Assembly: GCA_029553225.1 (NCBI GenBank)
Contig: JAKPCP010000063.1
Location: forward strand, 1 to 7,512
DNA: 7,512 nt
DNA from: a bacterium
Lineage (GTDB): Bacteria > Patescibacteriota > Minisyncoccia > Minisyncoccales > GWA2-38-27
Direction of reading: 5' to 3'
The notes under the pieces are model-generated. The model had not been told where the DNA came from, made no database searches, and saw nothing but the letters and a program-made list of their open reading frames with translations. Each line of letters starts with the position of its first letter. The stretch's first letter is position 1. Of this stretch, positions 1-4,858 are shown in pieces. The position numbers and the translations under genes are program-made.

Positions 1-2
1 AT

Positions 3-800
3 GTTTCAGAAATTAAAAAATTAGCGGAAAAAGAAAAAGCAAAAACAATAATTTTCAGCAATTCTTTTTATAAAGATAAAAATTTTATTAATGAATTTGT
101 TTTAAATTTTTCTTTTAAATTAAATCTTTTAAGTTTTGTTGATTTTTATGAAATTTTAGCGCAAAAAATATTAATAGAGTTTATAGATAATGATTGGGTT
201 TTAGATAATATTTTAAAACCAGATAAAAAAATTGAGGAGTTTGCAAAAAGATGTTTTGATATTTTATTTTCTTTTATTGGGTTTTTAATTTTTCTTGTTT
301 TGCTTCCTTTTGTTGCTTTAATAATTAAAATTGATTCAGATGGGCCTGTTTTTTTTAATCAAAGGAGGGTTGGCAAAAATAGAAAGATTTTTACTCTTTA
401 CAAATTTAGAACAATGAAAACTTCAAAAGATGAAAAAGAAAAGTTATGGCGGGAAAAAGACGAAAAAGAGATTACAAGGGTTGGCAAATTTTTAAGAAGA
501 TTTCATTTAGACGAACTTCCTCAATTTTTAAACATTTTAAAGGGAGATTTAAGCTTTGTCGGTCCAAGGCCAGAGTGGGAAAAATTAGATGAGATTTTTA
601 TTAAAGAAATTCCTTTTTATTCTTTAAGGTATTTAGTAAAGCCGGGATTTACTGGCTGGGCTCAATTAAAATTCCCTCCTTCTACTTCTGTCAAAGAGGC
701 GAAAGAAAAATTTAAATATGATTTGTATTATATTAAAAACAGAAATTTTTTTATGGATTTAGGAATTATTTTAAAAACTATTCAATTGTTTTTTAGATAA
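3..800 (+). CDS. Polyprenyl-phosphate sugar-1-phosphate transferase, 5' partial
   Basis: This enzyme moves a sugar-1-phosphate from a nucleotide sugar to undecaprenyl phosphate at the inner membrane, the first committed step of many exopolysaccharide or surface-glycan pathways. The frame is open to the left edge, so the start and upstream membrane helices are missing; 265 residues are visible. Residues 1 to about 75 resemble the end of the Rossmann-like (CoA_binding_3) domain found in long WbaP/TIGR03025-type enzymes. A hydrophobic helix follows (about 85-110), then the PF02397 catalytic domain: DGPVFFNQRRVG, the YKFRTM motif, LDELPQ with the Asp-Glu catalytic pair, ILKGDLSFVGPRPE, and VKPGFTGWAQ near the C-terminus. 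A TTG at 300 is not the start, because coding sequence clearly continues upstream. Eight bases separate it from the next gene, suggesting one operon. The family is secure; the sugar and glycan are unknown. Confidence 0.93.
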   Translation, partial: VSEIKKLAEKEKAKTIIFSNSFYKDKNFINEFVLNFSFKLNLLSFVDFYEILAQKILIEFIDNDWVLDNILKPDKKIEEFAKRCFDILFSFIGFLIFLVLLPFVALIIKIDSDGPVFFNQRRVGKNRKIFTLYKFRTMKTSKDEKEKLWREKDEKEITRVGKFLRRFHLDELPQFLNILKGDLSFVGPRPEWEKLDEIFIKEIPFYSLRYLVKPGFTGWAQLKFPPSTSVKEAKEKFKYDLYYIKNRNFFMDLGIILKTIQLFFR

Positions 801-808
801 ATTTTAAA

Positions 809-1525
809 ATGATATTTTTTAAAATTTTACAAGAATTTTTATTGCCAAGCGTTTTTATTCTATTTTTGCTTTTAATAGGTTTGGTTTTTTCTTTTAGAAA
901 GAAAAAAAGAAAAATTGGGAAATTGTTTTTATTTTTAGGAATTCTTCTTTATTATCTTTTTTCAATTACCCCTATATCAAATTTAATTATTTCTCCTTTG
1001 GAAAATAAATACCTACAAATTAAAAGCGAAGAATTAAATAAAGCGAATAAAATTGTTTTGCTTTTAGGCGGAAAAGAAAGCGATGTTTTAAGATTAAGCG
1101 AGGTTTTAAGAATTTATTTTTTAAAAAATAAAAATGCTCAAATTATTGTTTCAGGAAGAGACCCCTTATTATATAAAAGAGAAGAAGGAGAAGAGATAAA
1201 AAATTATTTAATTGAAAGAGGGGTAAATAAAAAAGATATTATTTTGGAAAATGAATCAAAAAATACGAAAGAAAGCGCTTTAAATGTGAAAAAAATTGTA
1301 CAAGATGAATCGTTTTTTCTTATAACATCATCTTACCATATGCCGAGAAGCGCTATTATTTTTAAAAAACAAGGATTGAATTTTTTACCGGCGCCAACTG
1401 ATTTTAAGATAGAAAAAGATTATTCTATTATTGATTATTTCCCAGATGCGAAAAATTTAAGAAATTGCGATTTGGCTTTTCATGAATATTTTGGTATTAT
1501 CTATTTTAGATTGTTAATTAAATAA
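809..1525 (+). CDS. DUF218 (YdcF/ElyC/SanA-like) membrane protein
   Basis: A 238-residue protein with two N-terminal membrane helices (about 10-29 and 36-55) joined by a basic KKKRK loop, then a DUF218 domain from about residue 80 to the end. Visible family motifs are IVLLLGG (82-88), IIVSGR (112-117), ENESKNTKESA (137-147), LITSSYHMPRS (161-171), PAPTDF (184-189) and HEYFGIIYFR near the C-terminus. ElyC and SanA relatives affect envelope integrity and lipid-carrier-linked glycan synthesis; the biochemical activity of the family is poorly defined. It lies between a glycan-initiating transferase and a Wzz-type regulator with gaps of 8 and 11 bases, so a role in the same surface-glycan pathway is inferred. 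The ATG at 809 places the first helix correctly; the leader is A/T-rich with no Shine-Dalgarno sequence. Confidence 0.88.
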   Translation: MIFFKILQEFLLPSVFILFLLLIGLVFSFRKKKRKIGKLFLFLGILLYYLFSITPISNLIISPLENKYLQIKSEELNKANKIVLLLGGKESDVLRLSEVLRIYFLKNKNAQIIVSGRDPLLYKREEGEEIKNYLIERGVNKKDIILENESKNTKESALNVKKIVQDESFFLITSSYHMPRSAIIFKKQGLNFLPAPTDFKIEKDYSIIDYFPDAKNLRNCDLAFHEYFGIIYFRLLIK

Positions 1526-1536
1526 ATAAATTCATT

Positions 1537-2280
1537 ATGGAAAATAAAGAATATCAATTTGATGATGAAATAGATCTAATGGATTATATTAAAGTTATTT
1601 TAAAGAGAAAAAAATTAATTCTTTTTGTTTTTTTGGGTTTTATCATAGTTTTAGGTGTTGTCAGTTTTTTAATGCCTAAAGTTTATAGAATTGATAATAT
1701 TTTAATGGTTGGAAAAATGGGGGGTTCTTTATTAATAGAGCCGCCAGTTGAAGTGGTTGAAAGAATTAATAGCGATGTTTACAAACCTTTAATTAAAAAG
1801 AATTTAAAAATTGATGAAAAAGATTATCCAAAAATAAAAGTAGAAAATCCTGGAGGTACTTCGTTTGTTAAACTTACAATAGATTCTTCTAATATTGAGT
1901 TGGCAAAAAATATTTTAAATGAAATTGATAATATAATTTTAGAAGAACATAAAGAAAAATTTTTAAAAGAGAAAAAAAGAATTAATCAAAGCATAAAAGA
2001 AATTGAAAATAAGCTTAGATTTATAGAAGTTCAAAAACAAGGTTCTGAAGGAATTGCTGAATTGCAAATGAATCTTTACGCTTTAAACGAAAGATTAGAA
2101 AATTTTGAAGAAACAAAAATAATTAAAAGTCCAACTGTTTCTGAAAAACCAATAAAGCCAAATGTTTTATTAAATATTATTATTGCCGGAGTTTTGGGAT
2201 TATTTATCGGAATATTTTTAGCTTTCTTTTTAGAATGGTGGGAGAAAGGCAAAGAATCTTTAAAAGAACTTGACAAATAA
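1537..2280 (+). CDS. Wzz-type polysaccharide chain-length regulator, no kinase domain
   Basis: A 247-residue polysaccharide co-polymerase-like inner-membrane protein that would set glycan chain length or assist export. The cytoplasmic N-terminus carries the typical acidic EIDLMDYIKVILKRKK entry, followed by a membrane helix (about 28-46), an extracytoplasmic domain with a charged coiled-coil region (about 135-195), a proline-rich segment before the second helix (SPTVSEKPIKPN, 198-209), and a second helix (about 210-233) with a short charged tail. No Walker motifs or tyrosine cluster follow, so there is no fused BY-kinase; the extracytoplasmic part is on the short side for the family. It is probably the last gene of the glycan operon. 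Its final codons double as the -35 element of the promoter that follows. Confidence 0.9.
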   Translation: MENKEYQFDDEIDLMDYIKVILKRKKLILFVFLGFIIVLGVVSFLMPKVYRIDNILMVGKMGGSLLIEPPVEVVERINSDVYKPLIKKNLKIDEKDYPKIKVENPGGTSFVKLTIDSSNIELAKNILNEIDNIILEEHKEKFLKEKKRINQSIKEIENKLRFIEVQKQGSEGIAELQMNLYALNERLENFEETKIIKSPTVSEKPIKPNVLLNIIIAGVLGLFIGIFLAFFLEWWEKGKESLKELDK

Positions 2281-2298
2281 AAAAAATTTTGCTATTAT
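2270..2298 (+). promoter_or_regulatory. Sigma70-type promoter of small RNA 1
   Basis: A perfect TTGACA (2270-2275), overlapping the last codons of the Wzz gene, is followed after exactly 17 bases by TATTAT (2293-2298). A start near 2302-2306 is predicted. No reading frame follows; a structured RNA and a terminator do. This is the best promoter match in the window. Confidence 0.75.
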
Positions 2299-2304
2299 TA
2301 GATT

Positions 2305-2384
2305 AGTGAGTGTATATTGCGGGAAACCGCAATATCCATCTAAGTCGGCAAAACACCTCTCTCGAGTGAGGTGTTTTGCTTTTT
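2305..2384 (+). ncRNA. Candidate small structured RNA 1 (about 80 nt)
   Basis: Not a family I recognise. It is bounded by a strong promoter and an intrinsic terminator, with no credible open reading frame. A 9-bp stem (2314-2322 with 2327-2335) is capped by a GAAA tetraloop (2323-2326), a typical stable RNA fold. Next comes a short single-stranded stretch holding CTAAGTC (2340-2346), then the 12-bp terminator hairpin. The 5' end region reads TTAGTGAGTG (2303-2312). Both of these unpaired blocks are exactly complementary to blocks in the loop of small RNA 2 downstream. Alternatives are a long leader of a read-through murB transcript or a cis-acting element. The local base composition is richer in G+C than the surroundings, as expected for structural RNA in an A+T-rich genome. 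Confidence 0.6.
2348..2384 (+). terminator. Intrinsic terminator of small RNA 1
   Basis: A perfect 12-bp stem (2348-2359 with 2368-2379) has an 8-nt loop, TCTCGAGT, and is followed directly by five T residues (2380-2384). No such T run follows the hairpin on the opposite strand, so it acts on + strand transcripts. Confidence 0.85.
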
Positions 2385-2409
2385 ATTAGATGTTTAAAAA
2401 TATAAAGTT

Positions 2410-2438
2410 TTGTATATTTTAAAAAAATTTGTTAAAAT
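2410..2438 (+). promoter_or_regulatory. Probable promoter of small RNA 2
   Basis: TTGTAT (2410-2415) and TAAAAT (2433-2438) are separated by 17 bases, predicting a start around 2443-2445, just at the base of the G+C-rich hairpin. In A+T-rich DNA such matches are common, but the position fits the RNA unit exactly. Confidence 0.5.
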
Positions 2439-2443
2439 AAAAG

Positions 2444-2503
2444 AGCCGGGAGGAAGCACTCACTAAAGACTTAGTTTTGGAGTAAACTCTCCCGGCTTTT
2501 TTT
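2444..2503 (+). ncRNA. Candidate small RNA 2 (about 60 nt), hairpin with antisense-like loop
   Basis: Not a recognised family. The two ends form a 9-bp G+C-rich stem (AGCCGGGAG, 2444-2452, with CTCCCGGCT, 2489-2497) that runs into seven T residues (2497-2503), so the RNA is essentially its own terminator. The large loop of about 36 nt carries CACTCACTAA (2457 region, exactly 2457-2466 with C at 2457) followed by GACTTAG (2468-2474). These are perfect reverse complements of TTAGTGAGTG and CTAAGTC in small RNA 1. The loop can also fold on itself through CTAA/TTAG (2463-2466 with 2471-2474) and ACTC/GAGT (2458-2461 with 2480-2483). It could instead be just a long-loop terminator for read-through transcription, but the predicted promoter and the shared complementarity argue for a distinct RNA. 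Confidence 0.5.
2444..2503 (+). terminator. Intrinsic terminator with unusually long loop
   Basis: A 9-bp stem with six consecutive G/C pairs in its core is followed by a seven-T tract. The loop of about 36 nt is far longer than usual and holds the complementarity to small RNA 1. Termination here separates the small-RNA region from murB. Confidence 0.7.
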
Positions 2504-2518
2504 ATATTTTATAAAAGT

Positions 2519-2524
2519 TATAAT
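2519..2524 (+). promoter_or_regulatory. Possible murB -10 element
   Basis: A perfect TATAAT lies 55 bases before the murB start and just after the preceding terminator, where a murB promoter is needed. No good -35 hexamer is found 16-18 bases upstream (that stretch is a T run), so this is weakly supported. Confidence 0.35.
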
Positions 2525-2579
2525 AAAGATAGTTTTGTTTTTTAATTGTTATTTAGTTTAATTAAATAATTTAAAAAAA

Positions 2580-3542
2580 ATGATAAATAAAAATAAAAAT
2601 TTAAAAATTTTAAGAAATGTTTCTTTAAAAGATTATACAACTTATAAAATTGGAGGATTGGCAAAATATTTTTTTATCGCTGAAAATAATGAAGATTTAA
2701 TTGAAGCAATAAAATGGGCAAAGGATAAAAAAATACCATTTTTTATTTTAGGAAATGGGAGCAATGTTTTGTTTTCTGATAAAGGATTTAATGGGTTAAT
2801 TATTAAAATTAAAACTTCAAAAATTGAAATTTTAAAAAATAAAAATAATAAATGTGATGTTTTATCTGAGGCAGGAGTTAATTTATCAGATTTAATTAAT
2901 TTTTTAACTGAAAATAATTTAGAAGGGCTAGAATGGGCAGCAGGAATTCCAGGAAATGTCGGGGGGGCAGTCTATGGAAACGCTTCTGCTTTTGGGAAAA
3001 AAATGAGTGATTTTGTAAAAGAAGTCGAAGTTTTAGACACAAATAATTTAAAACAAAAAAAACTTTCCTTAAAACAATGTCAGTTTTCGGCAAAAAACAG
3101 CATTTTTAAAAAAAAGAAAAATTTAGTTATTTTATCTGTTATTTTTTCTTTCAAAAAAGGAAATAAAGAAGAAATTAAAAAAAGAGTAAAAGAATGTTTA
3201 ATTTATAGGGCAAAAAATCATCCGAATTATCCTTCAGCTGGTTGTGTTTTTAAAAATTATATTTTGAAAAAAAATGACGAAAAAATTTTTAAGAAATTTC
3301 CGGAATTAAATATCTTTAAAAAAAACAGAACAATTCCAGCCGCATATTTAATTGAAAAATGCAATTTAAAAGGAAAGCAAATTGGCAAGGCAAAGATTTC
3401 AGAAAAACATTCTAATTTTTTTGTTAATTTGGGTGGAGCAAAAGCAAAAGATATTTTAAAATTAATAGATTTAACAAAAAAAGAAGTGAAAAATAAATTT
3501 AATATAGCACTTGAAGGGGAAATAATAGTTATTAACACTTGA
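2580..3542 (+). CDS. murB: UDP-N-acetylenolpyruvoylglucosamine reductase (MurB)
   Basis: A 320-residue FAD enzyme that reduces UDP-GlcNAc-enolpyruvate to UDP-MurNAc with NADPH in the cytoplasm, the second committed step of peptidoglycan synthesis. It shows the N-terminal TTYKIGG, the FAD-binding FILGNGSNVLFSD (55-67), GIPGNVGGAVYGNASAFG (122-139), the SAGCVFKN block (219-226), the AAYLIEKCNLKG segment, KHSNFFVN, and LEGEIIVI at the C-terminus with the expected glutamate. Two sites differ from the textbook enzyme. The CxFxYRxSxF motif reads CQFSAKNSIF (167-176), replacing Tyr-Arg by Ala-Lys. The proton-donor serine position in SAG(S)xFKN is cysteine, a change I believe occurs naturally in other MurB proteins. 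The rest is intact, so it is probably functional. The ATG at 2580 has an A-rich leader. The TTGACA of the next promoter overlaps its stop codon. Confidence 0.93.
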   Translation: MINKNKNLKILRNVSLKDYTTYKIGGLAKYFFIAENNEDLIEAIKWAKDKKIPFFILGNGSNVLFSDKGFNGLIIKIKTSKIEILKNKNNKCDVLSEAGVNLSDLINFLTENNLEGLEWAAGIPGNVGGAVYGNASAFGKKMSDFVKEVEVLDTNNLKQKKLSLKQCQFSAKNSIFKKKKNLVILSVIFSFKKGNKEEIKKRVKECLIYRAKNHPNYPSAGCVFKNYILKKNDEKIFKKFPELNIFKKNRTIPAAYLIEKCNLKGKQIGKAKISEKHSNFFVNLGGAKAKDILKLIDLTKKEVKNKFNIALEGEIIVINT

Positions 3543-3566
3543 CATACTTTTTGAAAGTGAAAAAAT
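3539..3566 (+). promoter_or_regulatory. Promoter of the lysine-rich protein unit
   Basis: A perfect TTGACA (3539-3544) overlaps the murB stop codon. After 16 bases comes AAAAAT (3561-3566), preceded by TGA (3558-3560) as in an extended -10 element. The predicted start is near 3573, about 80 bases before the small gene. The -35 is strong and the -10 imperfect. Confidence 0.5.
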
Positions 3567-3587
3567 AAAGTAATAAGAAGTTAAAAT

Positions 3588-3641
3588 AAAATAAATTTTG
3601 TAATAGTGGTCGGCTATTACAACAAAATAAAAATTTATTTT
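3588..3641 (+). promoter_or_regulatory. Large leader hairpin upstream of the lysine-rich gene
   Basis: In the predicted 5' leader, GTAATAG (3600-3606) pairs with CTATTAC (3614-3620) around the loop TGGTCGG. The stem can grow to 9 bp with 3598-3599 and 3621-3622, or continue outward through a perfect 12-bp A/T stem (3588-3599 with 3630-3641) with a one-sided 9-nt bulge at 3621-3629. It ends 12 bases before the start codon. There is no T tract behind the inner G+C part, so it is not an obvious terminator. A role in translation control or mRNA stability is inferred only. Confidence 0.55.
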
Positions 3642-3653
3642 TAGTTGAAAAAA

Positions 3654-3740
3654 ATGGCTAAAAAAACAGCTAAAAAAGCAGTTAAAAAAACAGTTAAAAA
3701 AACAGCTAAAAAGCCAGCTAAAAAATCAAAAAAAAAGTAA
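3654..3740 (+). CDS. 28-residue lysine-rich repeat protein, histone H1-like
   Basis: An ATG at 3654 opens a 28-residue frame ending at TAA 3738-3740. After MAKKT the protein is a run of four-residue units of the form (A/V)-K-K-(T/A/P/S), six in all, with a KKK end; 15 of 28 residues are lysine and there is no acidic residue. This composition resembles histone H1 tails and bacterial H1-like or AAK-repeat proteins, which bind nucleic acids. Binding to DNA or RNA, for example in nucleoid packing, is therefore plausible but inferred. It has its own promoter, a leader hairpin and a strong terminator, which supports real, possibly abundant expression. The start context is A-rich (GAAAAAAATGGC) with no Shine-Dalgarno sequence. 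A chance frame is unlikely, because the repeat period matches the codons and the stop sits just before the terminator. Confidence 0.75.
   Translation: MAKKTAKKAVKKTVKKTAKKPAKKSKKK
3657..3728 (+). repeat. Six tandem 12-bp units within the lysine-rich gene
   Basis: Six imperfect copies of a 12-bp unit, consensus GCTAAAAAAACA, lie head to tail; units 3 and 4 are identical (GTTAAAAAAACA). Each encodes one (A/V)KK(T/A/P/S) repeat. Slippage or recombination could change copy number in steps of four residues without breaking the frame. Confidence 0.85.
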
Positions 3741-3753
3741 TCTTTTATTTTCT

Positions 3754-3795
3754 CCCACCGTTTTTCATTTTTAATTAAAAGCGGTGGGTTTTTTT
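3754..3795 (+). terminator. Intrinsic terminator after the lysine-rich gene
   Basis: CCCACCG (3754-3760) pairs with CGGTGGG (3782-3788). The stem can be lengthened inward by T/A pairs (3761-3765 with 3777-3781), leaving a loop of about 11 nt. Seven T residues follow (3789-3795). Confidence 0.88.
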
Positions 3796-3804
3796 AATTA
3801 TTAT
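3775..3804 (+). promoter_or_regulatory. Possible hpf promoter overlapping the terminator
   Basis: TTAAAA (3775-3780) and TATTAT (3799-3804) lie 18 bases apart and would start transcription near 3811, giving a leader of only about 9 nt before hpf. A promoter is needed here unless hpf depends on read-through, because the terminator ends 25 bases before the gene. Matches of this quality are frequent in such A+T-rich DNA. Confidence 0.3.
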
Positions 3805-3819
3805 TTTAAAAAAAATATT

Positions 3820-4212
3820 ATGGAAATTGCAATTAAAACCAAAGATATAGAATTAACAACCGAATTAAGAAAATTTATTGAAAAGAAAATTAGTCCTCTT
3901 GAAAAGTTTTTGAAATTTTTATACAATAAGAATAAAAATTATTTTCAAGAAAAACCTGAAATTAAATTATTTTTAGAAATTGGAAAAACAACTAAACATC
4001 ATAAAAAAGGCGAAGTTTTTTTTGCCGAAGGTCAATTAGAATTTCCAGGTGGTATTCTTTATTCAACCTCAACAGCAAAAGATATAAAATTAGCAATTAT
4101 AGAAACTAGGGAAGAGTTAGAAAGACAAATTAAAAAATATAAAGAAAAATATAAAAGTAAAATTGAAAAAGACAGAAAAATAAAAGAAAAAATTAAAGAA
4201 GCAGAAATTTAG
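3820..4212 (+). CDS. hpf: Ribosome hibernation-promoting factor (HPF/RaiA, S30AE family), short form
   Basis: A 130-residue protein that would bind the decoding region of the 30S subunit and silence idle ribosomes in slow growth. The S30AE fold is visible from residue 1: the MEIAIKTKDIELTTELRKFI strand-helix with the ELT motif, an EKKISPLEKF helix, a strand with LFLEIGKTTKHHKKGEVFFAE (50-70), a G-x-L-Y strand, and the final helix DIKLAIIETREELERQIKKYK. A lysine-rich tail follows, and there is no long-form C-terminal dimerisation domain. The frame can be read upstream to a GTG at 3784, but that codon lies inside the preceding terminator and the added residues match nothing in the family, so ATG 3820 is chosen. 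It lies 12 bases before pdaD and is probably cotranscribed with the polyamine genes. Confidence 0.9.
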   Translation: MEIAIKTKDIELTTELRKFIEKKISPLEKFLKFLYNKNKNYFQEKPEIKLFLEIGKTTKHHKKGEVFFAEGQLEFPGGILYSTSTAKDIKLAIIETREELERQIKKYKEKYKSKIEKDRKIKEKIKEAEI

Positions 4213-4224
4213 TTTTTAAAAATT

Positions 4225-4818
4225 ATGGTGCCATCAAAATTTTTTTTAACAAAAGGAGTGGGAACAGCAAAAGAAAAATTGGCTTCTTTTGAAGCTGCTT
4301 TAAGAAATGCTGGTATTGAAAAATTTAATTTGGTTTCTGTTTCAAGTATTTTGCCTCCTAATTGTAAAAGAGTAACAAGAGAAAACGGATTAAAAGAATT
4401 AAATCCGGGTGAAGTTGTTTTTTGTGTTATGGCAAGAAATGCTACAAATGAGCCAAATAGATTAATTGCTGCTTCTGTTGGTTGCGCTATTCCTGCTGAT
4501 AGAGGTCAATACGGATATTTATCAGAACATCATTCTTTTGGAGAAAAAGAAGATAAGGTGAGCGATTATACAGAAGATTTAGCTGCTTCAATGCTGGCAA
4601 GCACATTAGGAATTGATTTTGATGTTGATAGCGCTTGGGATGAAAAAGAAAAAGTTTTTAAAATGTCTAATAAAATTGTGTCTACAACAAATATAACTCA
4701 AACTGCTGAGGGAAATAAAAATGGATTATGGACATCAGTGGTTGCTGTTGCTTTTTTATTCCTTAAAAATTTAACAAATAAACTATTAATCGCTTTTTTT
4801 ACTCTTTGTTTTTCTTAA
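4225..4818 (+). CDS. pdaD: Pyruvoyl-dependent arginine decarboxylase
   Basis: This enzyme decarboxylates arginine to agmatine using a pyruvoyl group made by self-cleavage of the proenzyme. In the 197-residue product, FNLVSVSSILPP contains the cleavage site, predicted between Ser40 and Ser41, giving a short beta chain and an alpha chain capped by pyruvate. Asn35 and Glu101 (YLSEHHSFG) align with the active-site Asn47 and Glu109 of the Methanocaldococcus jannaschii enzyme. The region GVGTAKEKLASFEAALRNAG and the end GLWTSVVAVAFLFLK are also family-like. The family usually stops about here; this frame runs on for some 16 hydrophobic residues (NLTNKLLIAFF and on), which lie over the left arm of an inverted repeat. 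That tail may be real or due to loss of the normal stop. It is followed by speD and a bpsA-like gene, fixing its role in polyamine synthesis. Confidence 0.92.
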   Translation: MVPSKFFLTKGVGTAKEKLASFEAALRNAGIEKFNLVSVSSILPPNCKRVTRENGLKELNPGEVVFCVMARNATNEPNRLIAASVGCAIPADRGQYGYLSEHHSFGEKEDKVSDYTEDLAASMLASTLGIDFDVDSAWDEKEKVFKMSNKIVSTTNITQTAEGNKNGLWTSVVAVAFLFLKNLTNKLLIAFFTLCFS

Positions 4819-4850
4819 TTTAAGAAAATTAAATGTTTAAGCGATTAATA
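4784..4850 (+). repeat. Inverted repeat at the pdaD-speD junction
   Basis: A perfect 12-bp inverted repeat, TATTAATCGCTT (4784-4795) and AAGCGATTAATA (4839-4850), encloses 43 bases. Inside it is a nested hairpin, TTTTCTT (4810-4816) with AAGAAAA (4822-4828). The left arm is in the tail of pdaD, the right arm ends 8 bases before the speD start. No T tract follows the right arm, so it is not a standard terminator. It may control speD translation or differential mRNA stability (inference). Confidence 0.65.
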
Positions 4851-4858
4851 AAGAAATT

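Noticed and set aside
300..302. TTG as start of the sugar transferase
   Set aside because: The frame is open to the left edge and the upstream residues look like the preceding domain and membrane helix of this family, so the gene is 5' partial.
2076..2276. Minus-strand frame inside the Wzz gene
   Set aside because: A mirror of the coding strand with no domain, leader or context.
2444..2470. Resemblance of CCGGGAGGAAGCA to the GGAA-loop core of bacterial SRP RNA
   Set aside because: Only about a dozen bases look alike. The SRP helix 8 partner strand and symmetric loop are missing, and the segment pairs instead with the terminator arm.
2303..2503. tracrRNA-like or CRISPR-associated pair
   Set aside because: No cas gene, direct repeats or spacers are present in the window; the resemblance is only a small RNA with terminator and complementarity.
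2896..3538. Two minus-strand frames inside murB
   Set aside because: They lie fully within a well-recognised gene and show only low-complexity Leu/Phe/Lys composition caused by A+T bias.
3657..3728. 12-bp tandem repeat as a noncoding satellite
   Set aside because: The period is a multiple of three, the frame is open with start and stop, and promoter and terminator surround it.
3784..3819. GTG-started 12-residue extension of HPF
   Set aside because: The GTG is inside the right arm of the preceding terminator, and the family starts with the strand encoded from 3820.
4839..4858. Intrinsic terminator between pdaD and speD
   Set aside because: The right arm of the inverted repeat is followed by AAGAAATT, not a T run, and the next start is 8 bases away.
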